From Ceratorhiza oryzae-sativae (Eukaryota; Basidiomycota; Agaricomycetes; Cantharellales; Ceratobasidiaceae), in the NCBI GenBank assembly GCA_030998015.1, contig JARWMV010000001.1, forward strand, positions 248,001-312,000: a stretch of 64,000 bases of DNA, written 5' to 3'. Shown one piece after another: positions 12,371 to 24,588 of the stretch. Position numbers and translations under genes: made by a program. The notes beneath the pieces were generated by a model, which saw only the letters and a program-made list of their open reading frames with translations, ran no database searches and was not told the origin of the DNA. How positions within the stretch are numbered: the stretch's first letter is position 1; each line of letters opens with the position of its first letter.

Positions 12371-12571
12371 CCATTTCTTCTCATTTTTCCTCTCGGTGCT
12401 CACGCGATTTGGGCCGACATAGTGTATGAGTACGGCATTGTCATATTTGAATTGTGAATTGGGCGGTCAACTCAATCCAAAGTTTATTGATCCGCTAGAT
12501 AATCTCGTAATTGAAACAAATTGACGATCAGGATATGATAATACACTACTTGTGTCTGATGTGATGTGGTT

Positions 12572-15500
12572 TTATGTTACGCTCAGTTTTGATTTCGATT
12601 TGGTGCTGGTCTAAAATTAGAACATCATTATTGCGAAAGATCACAATTACTGACAACGGGGACACAAACCTTTTTCTTCTTAACCTTCGTAACCTTGATC
12701 GCTTCAGGTGCAGGAGCCGGTGTTGGTTCTTCATCCTCTACTTCATATTGAGGGAATGATGATATAATCGCTGTAGAACGAGGGGCAGCTGTGGTGGGAG
12801 GTGGTGTTGGCGAAACAGGTGTATCCGCTGCGGATCCTAGTTGCGAAGCTGTCGGCATCTCACCAGCAATGTCAACTACTGCAAGTGATCTGGAGACAGT
12901 GCTACGCGATAGGAACCCGGCTAGCCCTGGCCTTGGACTCGTTCCAGGACCTGTACATCCTCAGTTGCTTGATTAAGCTTTATGTTCAAAAACTCACCCC
13001 CGGATGCAAGAGATGGAACCCCTTCGAGCTTCACAACGGGTATGTCTTCGACTTCCTCGAGCGGTATCGGAGTAGTCGACTTCTTATCCGAAATATAGTA
13101 AGGGTCGCCCTTCAGCCTCTCCAATCGTTCCGCTCGTGCCTAGCGGAGTGGATTTATCAACAAGCACAGCACTTCCATGAAATCAAGTCACCTTTTCTCG
13201 AGCTGCTTTCTCCTCGGGAGTTTCCTCAACCGCTGGCTCGTGTTTCTTCTTTCCCTTCTTGCTAGTTGTAGACTTCTCTTTCCCTTTGGTCTTGGATTTC
13301 TTCGGCTTTCGTAGAACCTCTTCCTGCTGGTGTTTGACCTTGGGCGGAGGCACAATCCAATGATCCAGATCCAGTCCCTCAGGAATAGGAACCACACTTT
13401 GAGCATGAGGTGCAACATAATTCAACTCGTAAGATGTCCGAAGTGGCTGAAGGAGGTACATGCTCTTGGGGTAAGAAGGATCCCCTGCGTGGTGGTTTAT
13501 CAACTGACTGAGCACCCGAGAGCGATAGGCTTACTAGGCGGTTCAGGGGTCCCTTCGGAGTTCTCTGTAGTTGCAGTTCGTTTCGCCTCGAACCCCTTGA
13601 CGTCCGCTTGGATAAATCTAAATAGTTGCAGCGCGTTCGCAGCCTAGATTCGAACATCATTGGCTTGCCGTATTGCATTAGACCAAAACGGATCACTAAC
13701 CCGCTCTTGAACTTCCGGATCACCGTTTGTAGTAAATTGCCCCAACCCCTCTGAAGTTCGGTCTACTTCCCGCATAACCTCGGCGCTCGCGGATTCGTCC
13801 CACCTCTCAGCGCGATCAGAAGCCCAAAATCCGAACACCTTGAGCGCACTCTGCACACATAGAGGACTGGGAAGCGCAAGTGCCGCGGGTTGGAGTAGGT
13901 CTAATAAGGTTTTGAGTGGAGTCTCGAGCTCGCTATGAGACTTAGGTGAGGAAAAGCTCACGGGGATCCGAATGAACTCACGCGGCGTATTCCCCACATA
14001 TCCAGACCGCCGCAGAAGTAACTTCCCAAGCTCCCAGCGCCCAAAATCCGTCATCGGCGATGCACCGTGCGGCCAGCGCCGCGGCGAACGGACGAACAAC
14101 ACGCACACGAACAGCAATATCCCTGAATAACGCCGCAATTTCCCCGTCAATTGCTGGTGAGGCTTCAGAATTTGTGTTATATCGCGGAGGGAACGTTGCC
14201 GTGGCAGAGGTGGTTTGAGGATTGGCCGGCATAGATCCACAAATTACGTATGTGAGATCAATAAGCACGGACAATGCCCACTCAAAATCAGGCACAGCAG
14301 AATAAGCATCCCGACTCAGCATGTGAAGGATACGGCGCGCAACGGTGACACGACAGGCCTCGGTCTGGGTACGTGAAGAGACAACGGTTGTGTTCGGGGA
14401 TGGTGTAGTCCCAGCAAGGGACGCCCGTAGTGCCGCAGATGCTGATTGAGAAGACTGAGTGGCAGGCTTGACGAGATGGTCTAGGAGTTGCTGCACGATC
14501 GATTGGATGTTATCTTGACTCGCCTGAATAATATATTCAATCAGCATTCACAGAAATCTGAATCAGTGGCTTACCATTGCTGTAAGTAATTCTAAAGCTC
14601 GCATACGAATGCTCATATCCGAGTCATCAATACTCGAGAATATGACATCCTGGTGCTCTGCTACCAAATAGGCGTGGGTGGGTGCGATCTTGGCCATTGC
14701 GAGAAGCGCAATATATTTCACTAGCCATGCCCTGAGCGATCAGGTGGATTCAAAACCTGTCGACTACTACTCACAGTTCTGATCCGAATCCCCTAAAAAT
14801 ACCGCTAGTTTGGCACTACACGCTCGAGCCATACTTCCGTGCAACATTCCACCTACGATTACAGTATGAACACATTCATATAAGAGTGAAATTGCAGGAG
14901 TGTTCGCAATCAAATCTGAGAGTGGGCCGGAAAGTTTTTTGGCGAGTCGAGGTTCGTGTGGTGTAAGAAATCCAAACTACGGAGCAGCAATAGAATGAGA
15001 TCGCACAGTGAATGAAGATCGAACCGAATTGCCCACCAGTTTCACAATCTTGATCAGCATCCAGTTATTCGATGCCGTTGTGAGCAGATGGAAAAGCTGG
15101 GGTGCGAGTACTAGATACTCGGTTGGCGATCTTCGCGCAAGCTCGCAAAGGACGTTCACAGTGGCCGATACGACAGCTAATCGAGAAACATAGTTATTAC
15201 GTGCTGTGGGAGAGCGTTCAAGATGTCAACTAGCCCACCTGGATCATCATCCGCAAGCCGCTCCTTCAATCTCTCCACTCCGACGGCTTGCGCATCAGGA
15301 TATGTGACCAGTAACTTGAAAAGAGCTAGCACAGCACTCTTCCGAACCGTCGGCCTCGAGTGAGTCAAGAGAGAAAATACATCGGGAGCGAGGTCACGCG
15401 AGAGATCCGGTGTAGCAAGGTGAGAGAATCCATTCAGGGCGATGGGGAGAGAAGTCGGGGTTGCGTTGGAAAGATCCTATGGTTAAATACATAAATCGTG

Positions 15501-15986
15501 TGTGAATTTCGTAGTTCGTGGGTGGATGAGTCCAATATATCATCAACAATATTGAGAGACGGTTTGAGTGAGATTGTGAGTCGAGGCTTCACCTGGAACT
15601 CATGAGACATACCTTCTTCAAAAGGTTCGTCGTAAGCATCAATACATCAGTGTCCGAAGTAAAGGATTGTATGGCGGCTAAATATCCAACCGCCTTCAAG
15701 TGGAACTTTGGGCTAGACATGACCTCGACCACGTAGAACGAAGCCCAACGCATCGGATATCCAAGCATATCTAACTTTCCGAAATTGAGATTGATTCATC
15801 ACTTTCGGATAACAGCAGGCAATTCCTCACGTATACGAGCTTTAAGACGGCAGCTGCCTTGAGGTCCATATCTTTGCTCTTCACTTCTGTGCGGATTTCG
15901 TCGACAGCCTTGGCAATGAACTGAGACTCATCGCCCTTGTTGGCACGCAGCCCACGTATGAGGTCAGATAGTGTTCGCTCCCACAT
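12572..15986 (-). CDS. APL5: AP-3 complex subunit delta
   Basis: Large adaptin of the AP-3 coat, which sorts cargo from Golgi/endosomes to the vacuole. The N-terminus (MWERTLSDLIRGLRANKGDE) is the AP-3 delta signature. It is followed by MRWASFYVVEVMSSPKFHLK, SDTDVLMLTTNLLKK and HEAT-like repeats (VRKSAVLALFKLL, ILNALPQHVITMFLD), as in the family trunk. The C-terminal third is a charged hinge with Lys/Glu-rich KSKTKGKEKSTTSKKGKKK blocks and SMYLLQPLRTSYELNYVAP. The best terminal exon, after an intron ending TTTTAG, adds TSTKSKSKLSVT and a TAA at 12572-12574; reading through instead would stop at 12628. The frame change near 13980 is explained by a 49-base intron. The upstream neighbour is STE3 on the same strand. 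Confidence 0.9.
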
Positions 15987-16367
15987 CGCTGTGCATCAAC
16001 AGAAGGTCGCAGACAGTGAGAGTCCAACTCCAGACAGTTCCCGCAAGATCGGTGATGATGACAGCCGACGCAGAACCATGGCTGTAGGCGCCAATGTTAT
16101 GTCATCAAGCGGTCATGCGGCGATGATACAGAAGAATCTCGCAACATATACCGTTCGATAATAAGGACTTGAGATGCCCCAGTCGTTCCAAGTGTTCCAA
16201 ACCGACAACCGGGGTGAGCGTTCACTCCCACCGCTTTGCCATCGAAGCCAATACAAAGTTCGCCCTTATTAGCTTTCCCACATCCTCAAGCACCTTAGTT
16301 TGTATATTTCGAATTTATAACTACATGTGAAAGACCCCGTTAAATCGGCTCAGTAATTCTTGAAACA

Positions 16368-17849
16368 TCATGACTTATCCCTAGCTTCTTCGAGCAACTT
16401 TGTGCATCCTATGTCGATTTGTATCTTTGCGTCCAACTCAACGGGGAAACCCACATCGGATTCGGCATCAGTACGATCCGTCCAATTGGTTGATGCGATT
16501 GTAATGTTATCCTGACTCGGGCGCATGGTATCTCGATCCGGTCGCCGGATCCTTTTCATTGCGTTGAATTTAATATAATTATGCCACTCATGATTTGTTC
16601 AGCACTCACGGATTCAAACCCTGATCTCTGCGTTCATGCACAGGCTGCTTGAAACCAAAAGAGGCAACCATGCGCCAGAACACGCGCTTGTACCACTCCA
16701 TCGCTTTTCCTGGAAACCCGAACCACGCAAAAAACGAGAACGCACACGCTGGAATAGCCCACTTGCTGATCTCGAAGTTTGCTTTCATGTTGTCATTAGC
16801 CTTCAGGAATTGTTGTGAGAAAATCTCCGCTTGATGTGTATGCTGGTGGACTATGGCCCAAGGTACCAATCCAGATTTGTATTGTAGTGTGGTGTCCTTC
16901 ACGAGAAAATAGAGTGAGAGTGGGAACGAGAAAGCCATCTCTATAGCAGACAGGGCCATAAGCCGAAAAAATCGAGTAAGGTTCAAGCCAGTACCGGAAT
17001 CAGAGAGAACCCGTGAGAACTGGCGGCGTCTTTGGATAAACGCGCGAATAGTAAGAGCTTGTGGAAGATTAATTAACTTGCATGTTAGAATATGTCTTGT
17101 ACCCAACCGTACCAGCATAAACGAAAGATGCCGCACTAGCCAACACCGGCCAAATGTGATGAGCCGGTTCCGCCATGAGTGTAGGATAGATCGCTGGACG
17201 AAGATGATGAGAATGGTTTGCCATGCAGTTGTGAGATGCCCGACATACCGGGCCAACATCCGATATCCTCCACAATAAGATATCTCGCGCCCTGCGCCAC
17301 ATAGTCTACACCATTCTATCAAATTCCGATGATCAATATGTCGAGTAAAACAACGTACACAGCGGGATTACTATCAATGGTACCCCAATCCCGAGAACTA
17401 GGTCGATGATTAATTCTTTTCGTCTCTACGAACGGCATCAGCCGGTTTTTTTCTACAGGTTTATCGGGGAGCTTCGCATACCGACGCTTCCGTGTCAGTC
17501 GCTTCTTGCACCGTCGCGATTCGATACAGTTGGCGCTGTATGCACAACCCAGCGGTGGTAATTCCTGTGTTGAGGCCGACTGTAAACCTCGAAGCTAAGC
17601 AGGAACCGTTGCGTAAGCGAGCACTACGAAACCAACACATAACCCACATATGTCGCACCAAACTGGTGCTTTGTCCTCCACATTATCAGCCCAGAGTAGA
17701 GAATTTACAAATGCGACGAGACACCCCATCAAGACCCAACCAAGATAGATCAAGGTACTTGCATTCCGTGCTTTCCAGTGCCATGGCAAGACCATCAAAC
17801 TTAGGATAGCACCAAACGCACAAACCATGGTGTATGCCGAGTCACCCAT
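16368..17849 (-). CDS. STE3: STE3-type pheromone receptor (class D GPCR)
   Basis: Seven-transmembrane receptor for lipopeptide mating pheromones. Exon 1 (ATG at 17849) gives MGDSAYTMVCAFGAILSLMV with TM1-TM2 and the conserved VWCDI at the end of extracellular loop 1. Next come TAGLCIQRQLYRIATV (TM3), SRRKELIIDLVLGIGVPLIV (TM4), YYVAQGARYLIVEDIGCWP (the family's EDIGC motif), HHIWPVLASAASFVYA (TM5) and ALTIRAFIQRRRQFS (loop 3). Then follow LNLTRFFRLMALSAIEM (TM6) and FEISKWAIPACAFSFFAWFG (TM7). A last exon (16368-16555) adds a hydrophilic tail. Introns must use TAG acceptors at about 17425 and 17315, and an intron near 17240, to keep the frame. No CAAX pheromone precursor was found nearby, so mating-type versus non-mating receptor cannot be decided. 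Confidence 0.86.
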
Positions 17850-19730
17850 TCGAGTTGATCAAATTGCACGTGATTGTCGAAAGTATCTGCTGATGAGGGT
17901 TTGTTCAAGCTCGTCCAAAACACAAGTTAATCCTAAGCTTGCGTGGCAGGATTCCCGCCCAGAGTCGAATTATATCAATCTGATGGATAGATAAGACTTG
18001 ATGTCGGCTCATGAGATCGATACGCTTTTTAGGCTAGCGCATCAATCCCTGAACATTGTGGCCATGTGGGCGCCTAAAGGCAACAAATCAATACGCAACG
18101 GAGACTGAGCATTTAGCCGCACCCTCGGCGTTGATGAGGATCGTTGGGCGACATCTGTACACGATCTAGGTCAAATTGAACCAAATTCGACAGCAAACTC
18201 TTATAGCACGAGCTCCATCAGGACATTCTGGATGGGCTTGAGAGGCATTAGAGCCCCTAGAGGTGCAGAGCCTTAGGCCCTTCCGGGGAGCTTCTGGGAG
18301 CACCAAAGTGGCTAGAGGCGTCGAGGCACAAACAAACTAGGTATACATACATTCCGTCAAATACACAATTTTGTATCTAGCCATTATACAAGTTTCTCTA
18401 CAATAGAAACACTACTAAATGTCATGAAGTACCCCTGTAGCTGTGATTGGGGATTTAGTAGCAGGTGGGCTAGAAATGGCTCTGCTGTATGGAGAATTTA
18501 CCTCCTAAGTCACCCGACTCAGAGTAACAAGTCTCACGTTGCGTGCCTACATGCGCAAATTTCGAATTGCTGGAAATGTATCTGTCAATGGGCCACCCTT
18601 CCAGGGCCCTGAATCTTCAATTAGACACTTATTTACATGAGAATTGAGCAAGAAAAACACAAAATACTTTCTCACACGCGACACTTGTAGACGAAAAGTT
18701 GTTCTGTTTATCTATTTGAAATCTATACTTACACGTTCTCCTTATGGCTCGAACAATCATTCCAGTTCACCCAACGCCTTCCACGTTCTTCTCTGCTTTG
18801 CCGCAACGACTGGGCACCCTCGGCTAGATCGGACCGCCCTGTTGTTATTTTCTCACTGTGCTCGCCAGAATCAGCGCCTTAGTCTGGCGGTCAACGCTCG
18901 CTACTTTTCCTACAGTCTCAGCTCTCGCACTCTCGCTCGGACGCCTGAGATGGCTTCCGCTGTTGAATATATGCGCATTTAACCATATAGATTATACTAC
19001 GCAATGTCCGTATAGCTACACTGATGTAGATAAGATATGAGGCAATGCATCAAACTTGAACAGCTATGCTGTACAGATCGTGGGGCGGCATGCAACCATC
19101 ATCATCACAGCCACAGTTGGCTGTGTATCAATCAGCGAGTCTTATTGTGCGTACAGACAACATCCACTTATATCCTCAAGTTTCAAATCTCCACATACCT
19201 TCAGTTATCCGTTTCAATCGGTTTCGCTGAGCTCTTCACGTTTAGGTACTCGTTGCTGACGTTTCGGTTCAATACGGCGAGATGCCCGCTCGCTGCGTAC
19301 ATGTGGAACGAAGCCTTTTCTGGCGGCCATCTTCTTGATCCATAACCAGAATGAAAACCGGTATGAGCCTCTCGGACAGATTGCCCGGGGCCTATGCCTG
19401 TAATTAGAGCACAATCATTTCTGGTCTGGCTCCTATCTATGAGCTTGGTGTGCGACTCGACTAGGCAGGCGCCCGTTTGGGCGGAATATTCCATACCGAC
19501 CCAAACGATGCGTATACCCCAAAATGCCGAGTGTTTGGCAGTTGCATTAACACTATTATTCGGAGCTCATTGATCGTACGCGCTACTGAGCCTAGGCCTT
19601 GGAAAGTTGCAGATGGGGAAACGAGTTAATCGAGCGCCTCCATGTCCATCTGCACTGCCCACAAATAGTGCTTAGCTTTTAGCACCGTGCAAATGCTGCA
19701 CAAGCCCTGTGTTCATCCCTCAACCTAGAG
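17850..19730. other. intergenic region between STE3 and GTPase
   Basis: Nothing recognisable apart from the dispersed repeat copy at 18974-19167. I looked for short frames ending in a CAAX motif, as expected for a pheromone precursor next to a STE3 gene, and found none. Confidence 0.45.
18974..19167 (+). repeat. dispersed repeat, copy 2
   Basis: Same-orientation partner of 3537-3730, with shared blocks from GAGGCAATGCATCAA to GTGCGTACAGACAACA. Similarity stops abruptly on both sides. No open frame is shared between the copies. Confidence 0.6.
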
Positions 19731-20989
19731 ATGCCCCCTGCCTTGATTGCGTGAGTCTTGGAGCTCGGTAAATGATTCATGAGATTGACTGTATCCTGTT
19801 ATTAGTGTATTCGGCCTTACCGGTGCCGGAAAGACCTCGGTGAACTTGGCTGTCTAAATTATATTCCTAATCTCTAATTTATGATATGTATTGCTGGCTA
19901 GTTTATCAACTGTGTCACGGGGTCGAAGCTACCCGTAGGCAAAGGTCTCGAATCATGCACGAGGGAGGTCACAGCCGAAGACATACCCATCATCAATATC
20001 CGTGGCGTCCCAGTCCAATTGGTTGATACCCCCGGATTCGACGATTCAGAAGTATCCGACACGGCCATATTACGAGCGATATCTGAATTCCTTGCGAAAT
20101 CGTACGCGATTCTCCGTCTTGTTCAGTGTCTTCTTGAACTCAACCATTCGCTCAGTTATAACGCAGGTCAAATCCTTACTGGCATTGTGTACGTCCATCG
20201 CATCACCAATATGCGTATGACCGGATCGAGTGGACGTAGCCTGCGCATGTTCCGCCAGCTGTGTGGAGAGTACTCGTTCCATAGAGTCATGTTTCTCACA
20301 ACAATGTGGAGCTCGCCACCGACCCAAGGCCAGCTCGATACGGAGCGGGAGCTCCGGGATCACCCTCTGATCTCTCAATTTGGCGCTTGGGCTCGAATCA
20401 TAACAAGAACTCCTTCTGAGGGAATGCAGATCCTCGAGTGGTGCCTGAATGGAGAGGCTGGCCCTTTGCATATCCAAGAAATGATGGTCGACCAAGGCGT
20501 GCCTTTACACAACACGAATGCTTTCCAAGCTGCGCATGAAGGGCAGGAGGAGCAATGGGAGCAGTGGGAGCAACGGGAGCGAAAAAAGGAGATTATTTAT
20601 AGAGCTTTCGCCGAAGGGGAGGAGAGGCGAAAGAAACAACAGGCTGATGAGAGAGCACGACAAGAGGCCTTACGAGACCAACATGTACAGGAGCTCACAG
20701 AGCTGCACAAAGCCTTGGCAAAGGAGCGAGAGGAAAAGGCTCGGGCCGACGAACAACAACGCCTGGAAAAGTAAGGCTGGCTGAGCATCGCAACGCGCTA
20801 GAGGCCGAGGTGGCAGAAGCAGCGAGGCAGATACGCGAAGAAGCCAAACGACAAAAGGCACTGGAACAGCAGGCTGCGATTATGGATCGCAAGCAAGAGC
20901 TGGAGAGGATCAAGGAGGAGGGGCGTAAGGGAAAGGGCAAGACCTTCCTCAAAGCGGTTGGTGTTGTTGCAGTTGCGTTTATGCTTTGA
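19731..20989 (+). CDS. P-loop GTPase with coiled coil and hydrophobic tail
   Basis: Exon 1 is MPPALIA. After introns with donors GTGAGT and GTGAAC the protein continues with the G1 loop GLTGAGKTS followed by FINCVTGS. Further on are a switch/G3 motif (VQLVDTPGFDD) and TGIVYVHRI. This is the pattern of fungal septin/AIG1-like G-domain proteins. A long Glu/Arg/Lys/Gln-rich coiled coil (about 20540-20930) follows, and the chain ends FLKAVGVVAVAFML, a short hydrophobic segment suggesting tail anchoring. The 3' intron (20772 to about 20824) is best closed at GCGAG, giving QRLEK-QIREEAKRQ in frame. It may act at a membrane. The role is unknown; the resemblance to immune-type AIG1 GTPases is structural only. 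Confidence 0.7.
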
Positions 20990-21120
20990 AATGTACCCAT
21001 CATACTTACCTTTGTGCTATGAATACACCTTGACGATTTGTTTACCGGTGCTTGCAACGGCTGGTCACATGACCGGATGACCGTGGAATTTGTCCGCCTG
21101 GCGTTGTGCATTCCGCCACG

Positions 21121-24025
21121 ATGGACGACGAAGACGACGCGTTCCTGTACGGCGACTCGGGCACGCCAGCCCCAGTAGCAGCGCCCCCCATCACAACTGC
21201 AGCAGGATCAGGAGAGGACGTACTCGACTTTGAGTTGGATGGTGAGAGACCTTTTGGTGTTGGAGTGAATTCTGGGAATCCTTGTATTTTCCTCATTCCT
21301 CAATGTTAATTTCATATGAATTTTCCGTTAATCGTTTGTGTGTTTTGTCAGAACCGCCGTATGAAACTCCTCCTAGGACAAGCCAAGTGCTGCCTGAGGT
21401 CGCTTCTGCCCCGGCTGGACTTGGTTTGCCAGGAGAACAGTTCCAAGAGCCTCAAGAAGAGCCCACCCAAACTGAAGGCAGCAATGAAGACGAGGAAGAG
21501 GAAGAAGAAGAGGAAGAGTCCGACGATGTGAGTGTGTTTTGCGCTTCTTGTCGTTCTCGTCTGATCCCTGCCCCCCAGGACATCGAAATTATTACCGAGG
21601 CGCCTACTCGTTCAATCGACTTTCGTTCTGTCCGAGGCTCCGGCGGCGTGCCCCAACAACCCGCTCGACCGCCACCTCCTCTAAGCCAAACCCGCCGTAC
21701 GCCAAATGCTTTCTGTTCTTATAACAACCACGTTGAATCTGTCGATTTCCAGCTGTACATCTTACTACAGAATACACAATAAAAGCCCGACCAGCCGAAA
21801 CTGGTCAAACACCTGGGTTAGCACCAGCACCAGCGCCCGTTCCCGTAGCTCCGACCCCTCTCCCCCCACCAAGCGCCCAACAACCCCCCTCCGAACGCCA
21901 AACGTCCCAAGACAGTCCACCCCAAAATCAAACACCTCAACTACAACCAACCCAACCACCCCCAGAACTACTACCCGATCCAGTACGCGCCCCAGCTTCA
22001 CATCCTTCGTTGGACATCAACGCCCCGGGAGTTCTGGTTGTACCTGGGACATTACAAGCCCGTCCAGTATGGGAGGTCGATTTGGACAGTTTAAGTACGA
22101 AGGTGTGCTTGAGTCATTCACAAGGATAGACGCCGTCTCTAACCGGATCATCTCAATTTATTTTTGTTTACGCTTGGCTGTTTCTTGTCATTGCTTTTAC
22201 GCTCGTACGACCTTGCACACTTGATAACGTCATCACACTTTGCCGCTCGGTGAATGCCGGCCGCGGTCCCACGACTCGACCATAACACACTCAATTATCC
22301 ATGGCTGCCCTCGTAAACATTGGAACGATTATCTCTTTACTCACTGGGGCTCTGTCGACGACCACGCCACTCTCATCGATCAACGTGACTCACCGGGATT
22401 GGATAGTCATGGCGACGCCCTGGTGCAAATCTCAGTGACTGGTTCAACTATGGTTTTGACGAGATTAGTTGGGAAGCTTATTGCATGAGGCGGAAAGAGC
22501 TCGGAGAGACCGCTGCTGGGATGAAGGCCAACGTTCTCGTAAGTCTGAGCTTAAACGTACTGTTCATGACACGTTTGAACGTCCAACGCCACCCAGAACG
22601 TTGCTGGATTACCCGAAGATCAGCTCTTGAATCTGCCGCCCGAGATGCGTTCCGTCGTGCTGGGTACGGCGGCCATGCTTCCTCTCCCAGGCCAAGGCGG
22701 ACCCAACCCGAATATGATGATGCCGCCCAACGGGGTGGCCCCTCGGGCGTCAACGGGAAACGCATGGTCTCTGGTCCAGGCCCGGGTCCAGGCATGCCGG
22801 GCCCGCAAGGGATGGGTATGGGAGGCCCTCCACCCATGGGTCCTGGTATGGGTGGACCGGGCATGGGTATGCCTGGAGGCAAGATGGGACCTGGGCCGGG
22901 AGTGGGAGTCAACATGGGCGTGCCTGCTGGGATGGTGGGTCCTGGTATGGGCGTGCCAGGCGGCCCAGGAGGCGCGGGTGGTATGGGTGGGCCCATGGGT
23001 ATGATGGGTGGCCCCGGCCCGAACATGTTAGGAATGAACATGATGAACATGCCGCCAGAGATGATGATGCAAATGCAAGGGTGAGTTATTTGTATTATCA
23101 CAATCATTTGAATAATTCGATCTGTTGTTTTAGAATGGGTATGATGAACGGACACGGAGGTCAGGAGGAGTACGACGACGATGGGAACATTGTTACAGAA
23201 AAAGTTCAGGAGAAGGAGCGAGAGAGAGAAGAAAAAAACCAAGGCCAGGAAACACCCGGCAAGGTCGAAAGCCCGTTGGAGCCCACCCAGGTGAGCCGAG
23301 CTCCGAAGTTCTGTCGAAGCACAGCTGACTCCCATTCAGGAGCCGAGCTCAACCGCAGCCTCCAATGATCCACCGGTCCGTGGTGGCTTCCGGGGGCGTG
23401 CAGCCGCGTCGCGTGCCCGTGGATTTGCAGCTCGCGGCCGTGGACGAGGTGGCTTCCATTCGGATGGTACGTAGAGTCCACCTTCGTCGCCACGCCTTGC
23501 TGACCGTATTTTCATAGTCGCTGCCCCTCGCCCCGCCTCCCCTCTTCCGCCCAACGTCCCGACCGGCCCGCGTAACCCGAACACCCGCTCATACAAAGAT
23601 AAGGATCGTGATGGGGATAGCAAAGTCGAGGGTCTTGATTATGGTGGAGACCGTGAGCGCACGCAATCGGAGGATGGTCGCAGCCGGCACCGAGATCGCG
23701 ACCGAGATAGAGACCGGGACCGGGACCATCGCGACCGTGACCGAGACAGAGACCGTGATCGCGAGCGGGACCGTGAGCACCGGGATAGGGACCGCGAGAG
23801 GGATCGCGACCATCGGGACAGAAGCGAGCGGGATAAAGACCGTGATCGAGACCGGGGGAAGAGCGAAGACGGACGCGGGGCTCGAGAAAAGGCTGGTGCG
23901 GGGCGGTGAGCGGGAAATTTTTTGGCTAAAGCGGGCGTTTGCTTACACGTTTTTTTCATTGATGCAGGAAGAGGGCACATTCACGCGAAAGTGATGAAGG
24001 TAGCGGTCGTTCGAAGCGCCGGTAG
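21121..24025 (+). CDS. FIP1: FIP1-like pre-mRNA polyadenylation factor subunit
   Basis: Subunit of the cleavage/polyadenylation machinery that bridges poly(A) polymerase to CPSF/CPF. It begins [12 protein letters not shown] with an acidic N-terminus and a Glu-only run (about 21490-21525). The diagnostic Fip1 motif is split by introns: VWEVDLDSL, then [20 protein letters not shown] and [28 protein letters not shown] and a Gly/Met/Pro repeat follow. The C-terminus has [13 protein letters not shown] RG motifs, a long RD/RE dipeptide array (23690-23880) and a basic end SKRR. Around 22741-22750 the frame shifts by one base in a G run (VAPR to [11 protein letters not shown]). No intron explains this, so a missing base in the assembly is likely. 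Confidence 0.85.
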
Positions 24026-24588
24026 AACGGGACATGGGCTTGCTACTTTTTTACTCGTGCCCTTACTGTAGAGAGATCCTAGTCGTAGTTTCCACCTGCG
24101 AGGTGCCCTGGCTGCTGTGTGGGTTTTATTGTGATATCCATTGGTTGTTCTGCTCCGTTGGAACGCGTGAGAAGAGACGGCTAAAATCCGTGTAACGTCG
24201 CTGACAATGCTCAGCGACAACTATGACGTAAGAACATTGAGCTGTAAGTTGAACGCGACTGCTATTGTCATCTTGATTTTCGTAGCTCCAGATTGCGGCT
24301 TCATCTCATGTTCAACTTGGCGTCAGCCTGGAGTTGTCATAGCGCTTACCTCGAATTTCGTTCCAGGCAGCAATTGCCAAAAGCTGACTCCTTCGGTCAG
24401 CAAATGATCACCGCGAATGCTCCTCGAGCAAATAACAGACAACAACTGTGTAGCATTCAATTTGAGCGCAGAAAACTACATTCCTAGAACACATGAAACC
24501 AAGAAAGGTTGACTTTTTTAACAGCGCATGAGATGTCGTAGGTTACTCGTGGGTCAACCGTTGCTTTCTCTTGCCCCACACAGCTCTT
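24026..24588. other. spacer between convergent genes
   Basis: About 560 bases between the 3' ends of FIP1 (+) and the secreted-protein gene (-). No gene or repeat is visible. Confidence 0.5.

Noticed and set aside
13930..13985. Apparent stop inside AP-3 delta
   Set aside because: A 49-base GTGAGT..CATAG intron joins EYA to ELETPLK in frame.
17395..17440. Apparent frameshift in STE3 before the fourth transmembrane segment
   Set aside because: Using the later acceptor GTTCGTAG gives SRRKELIIDLVLG in frame, so no break is needed.
17850..19730. Search for a CAAX pheromone precursor next to STE3
   Set aside because: No short frame ending in Cys-aliphatic-aliphatic-X followed by a stop was found by eye.
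21765..22001. Val/Gly-rich minus-strand frame inside FIP1
   Set aside because: Antisense of the Pro/Thr-rich FIP1 segment.
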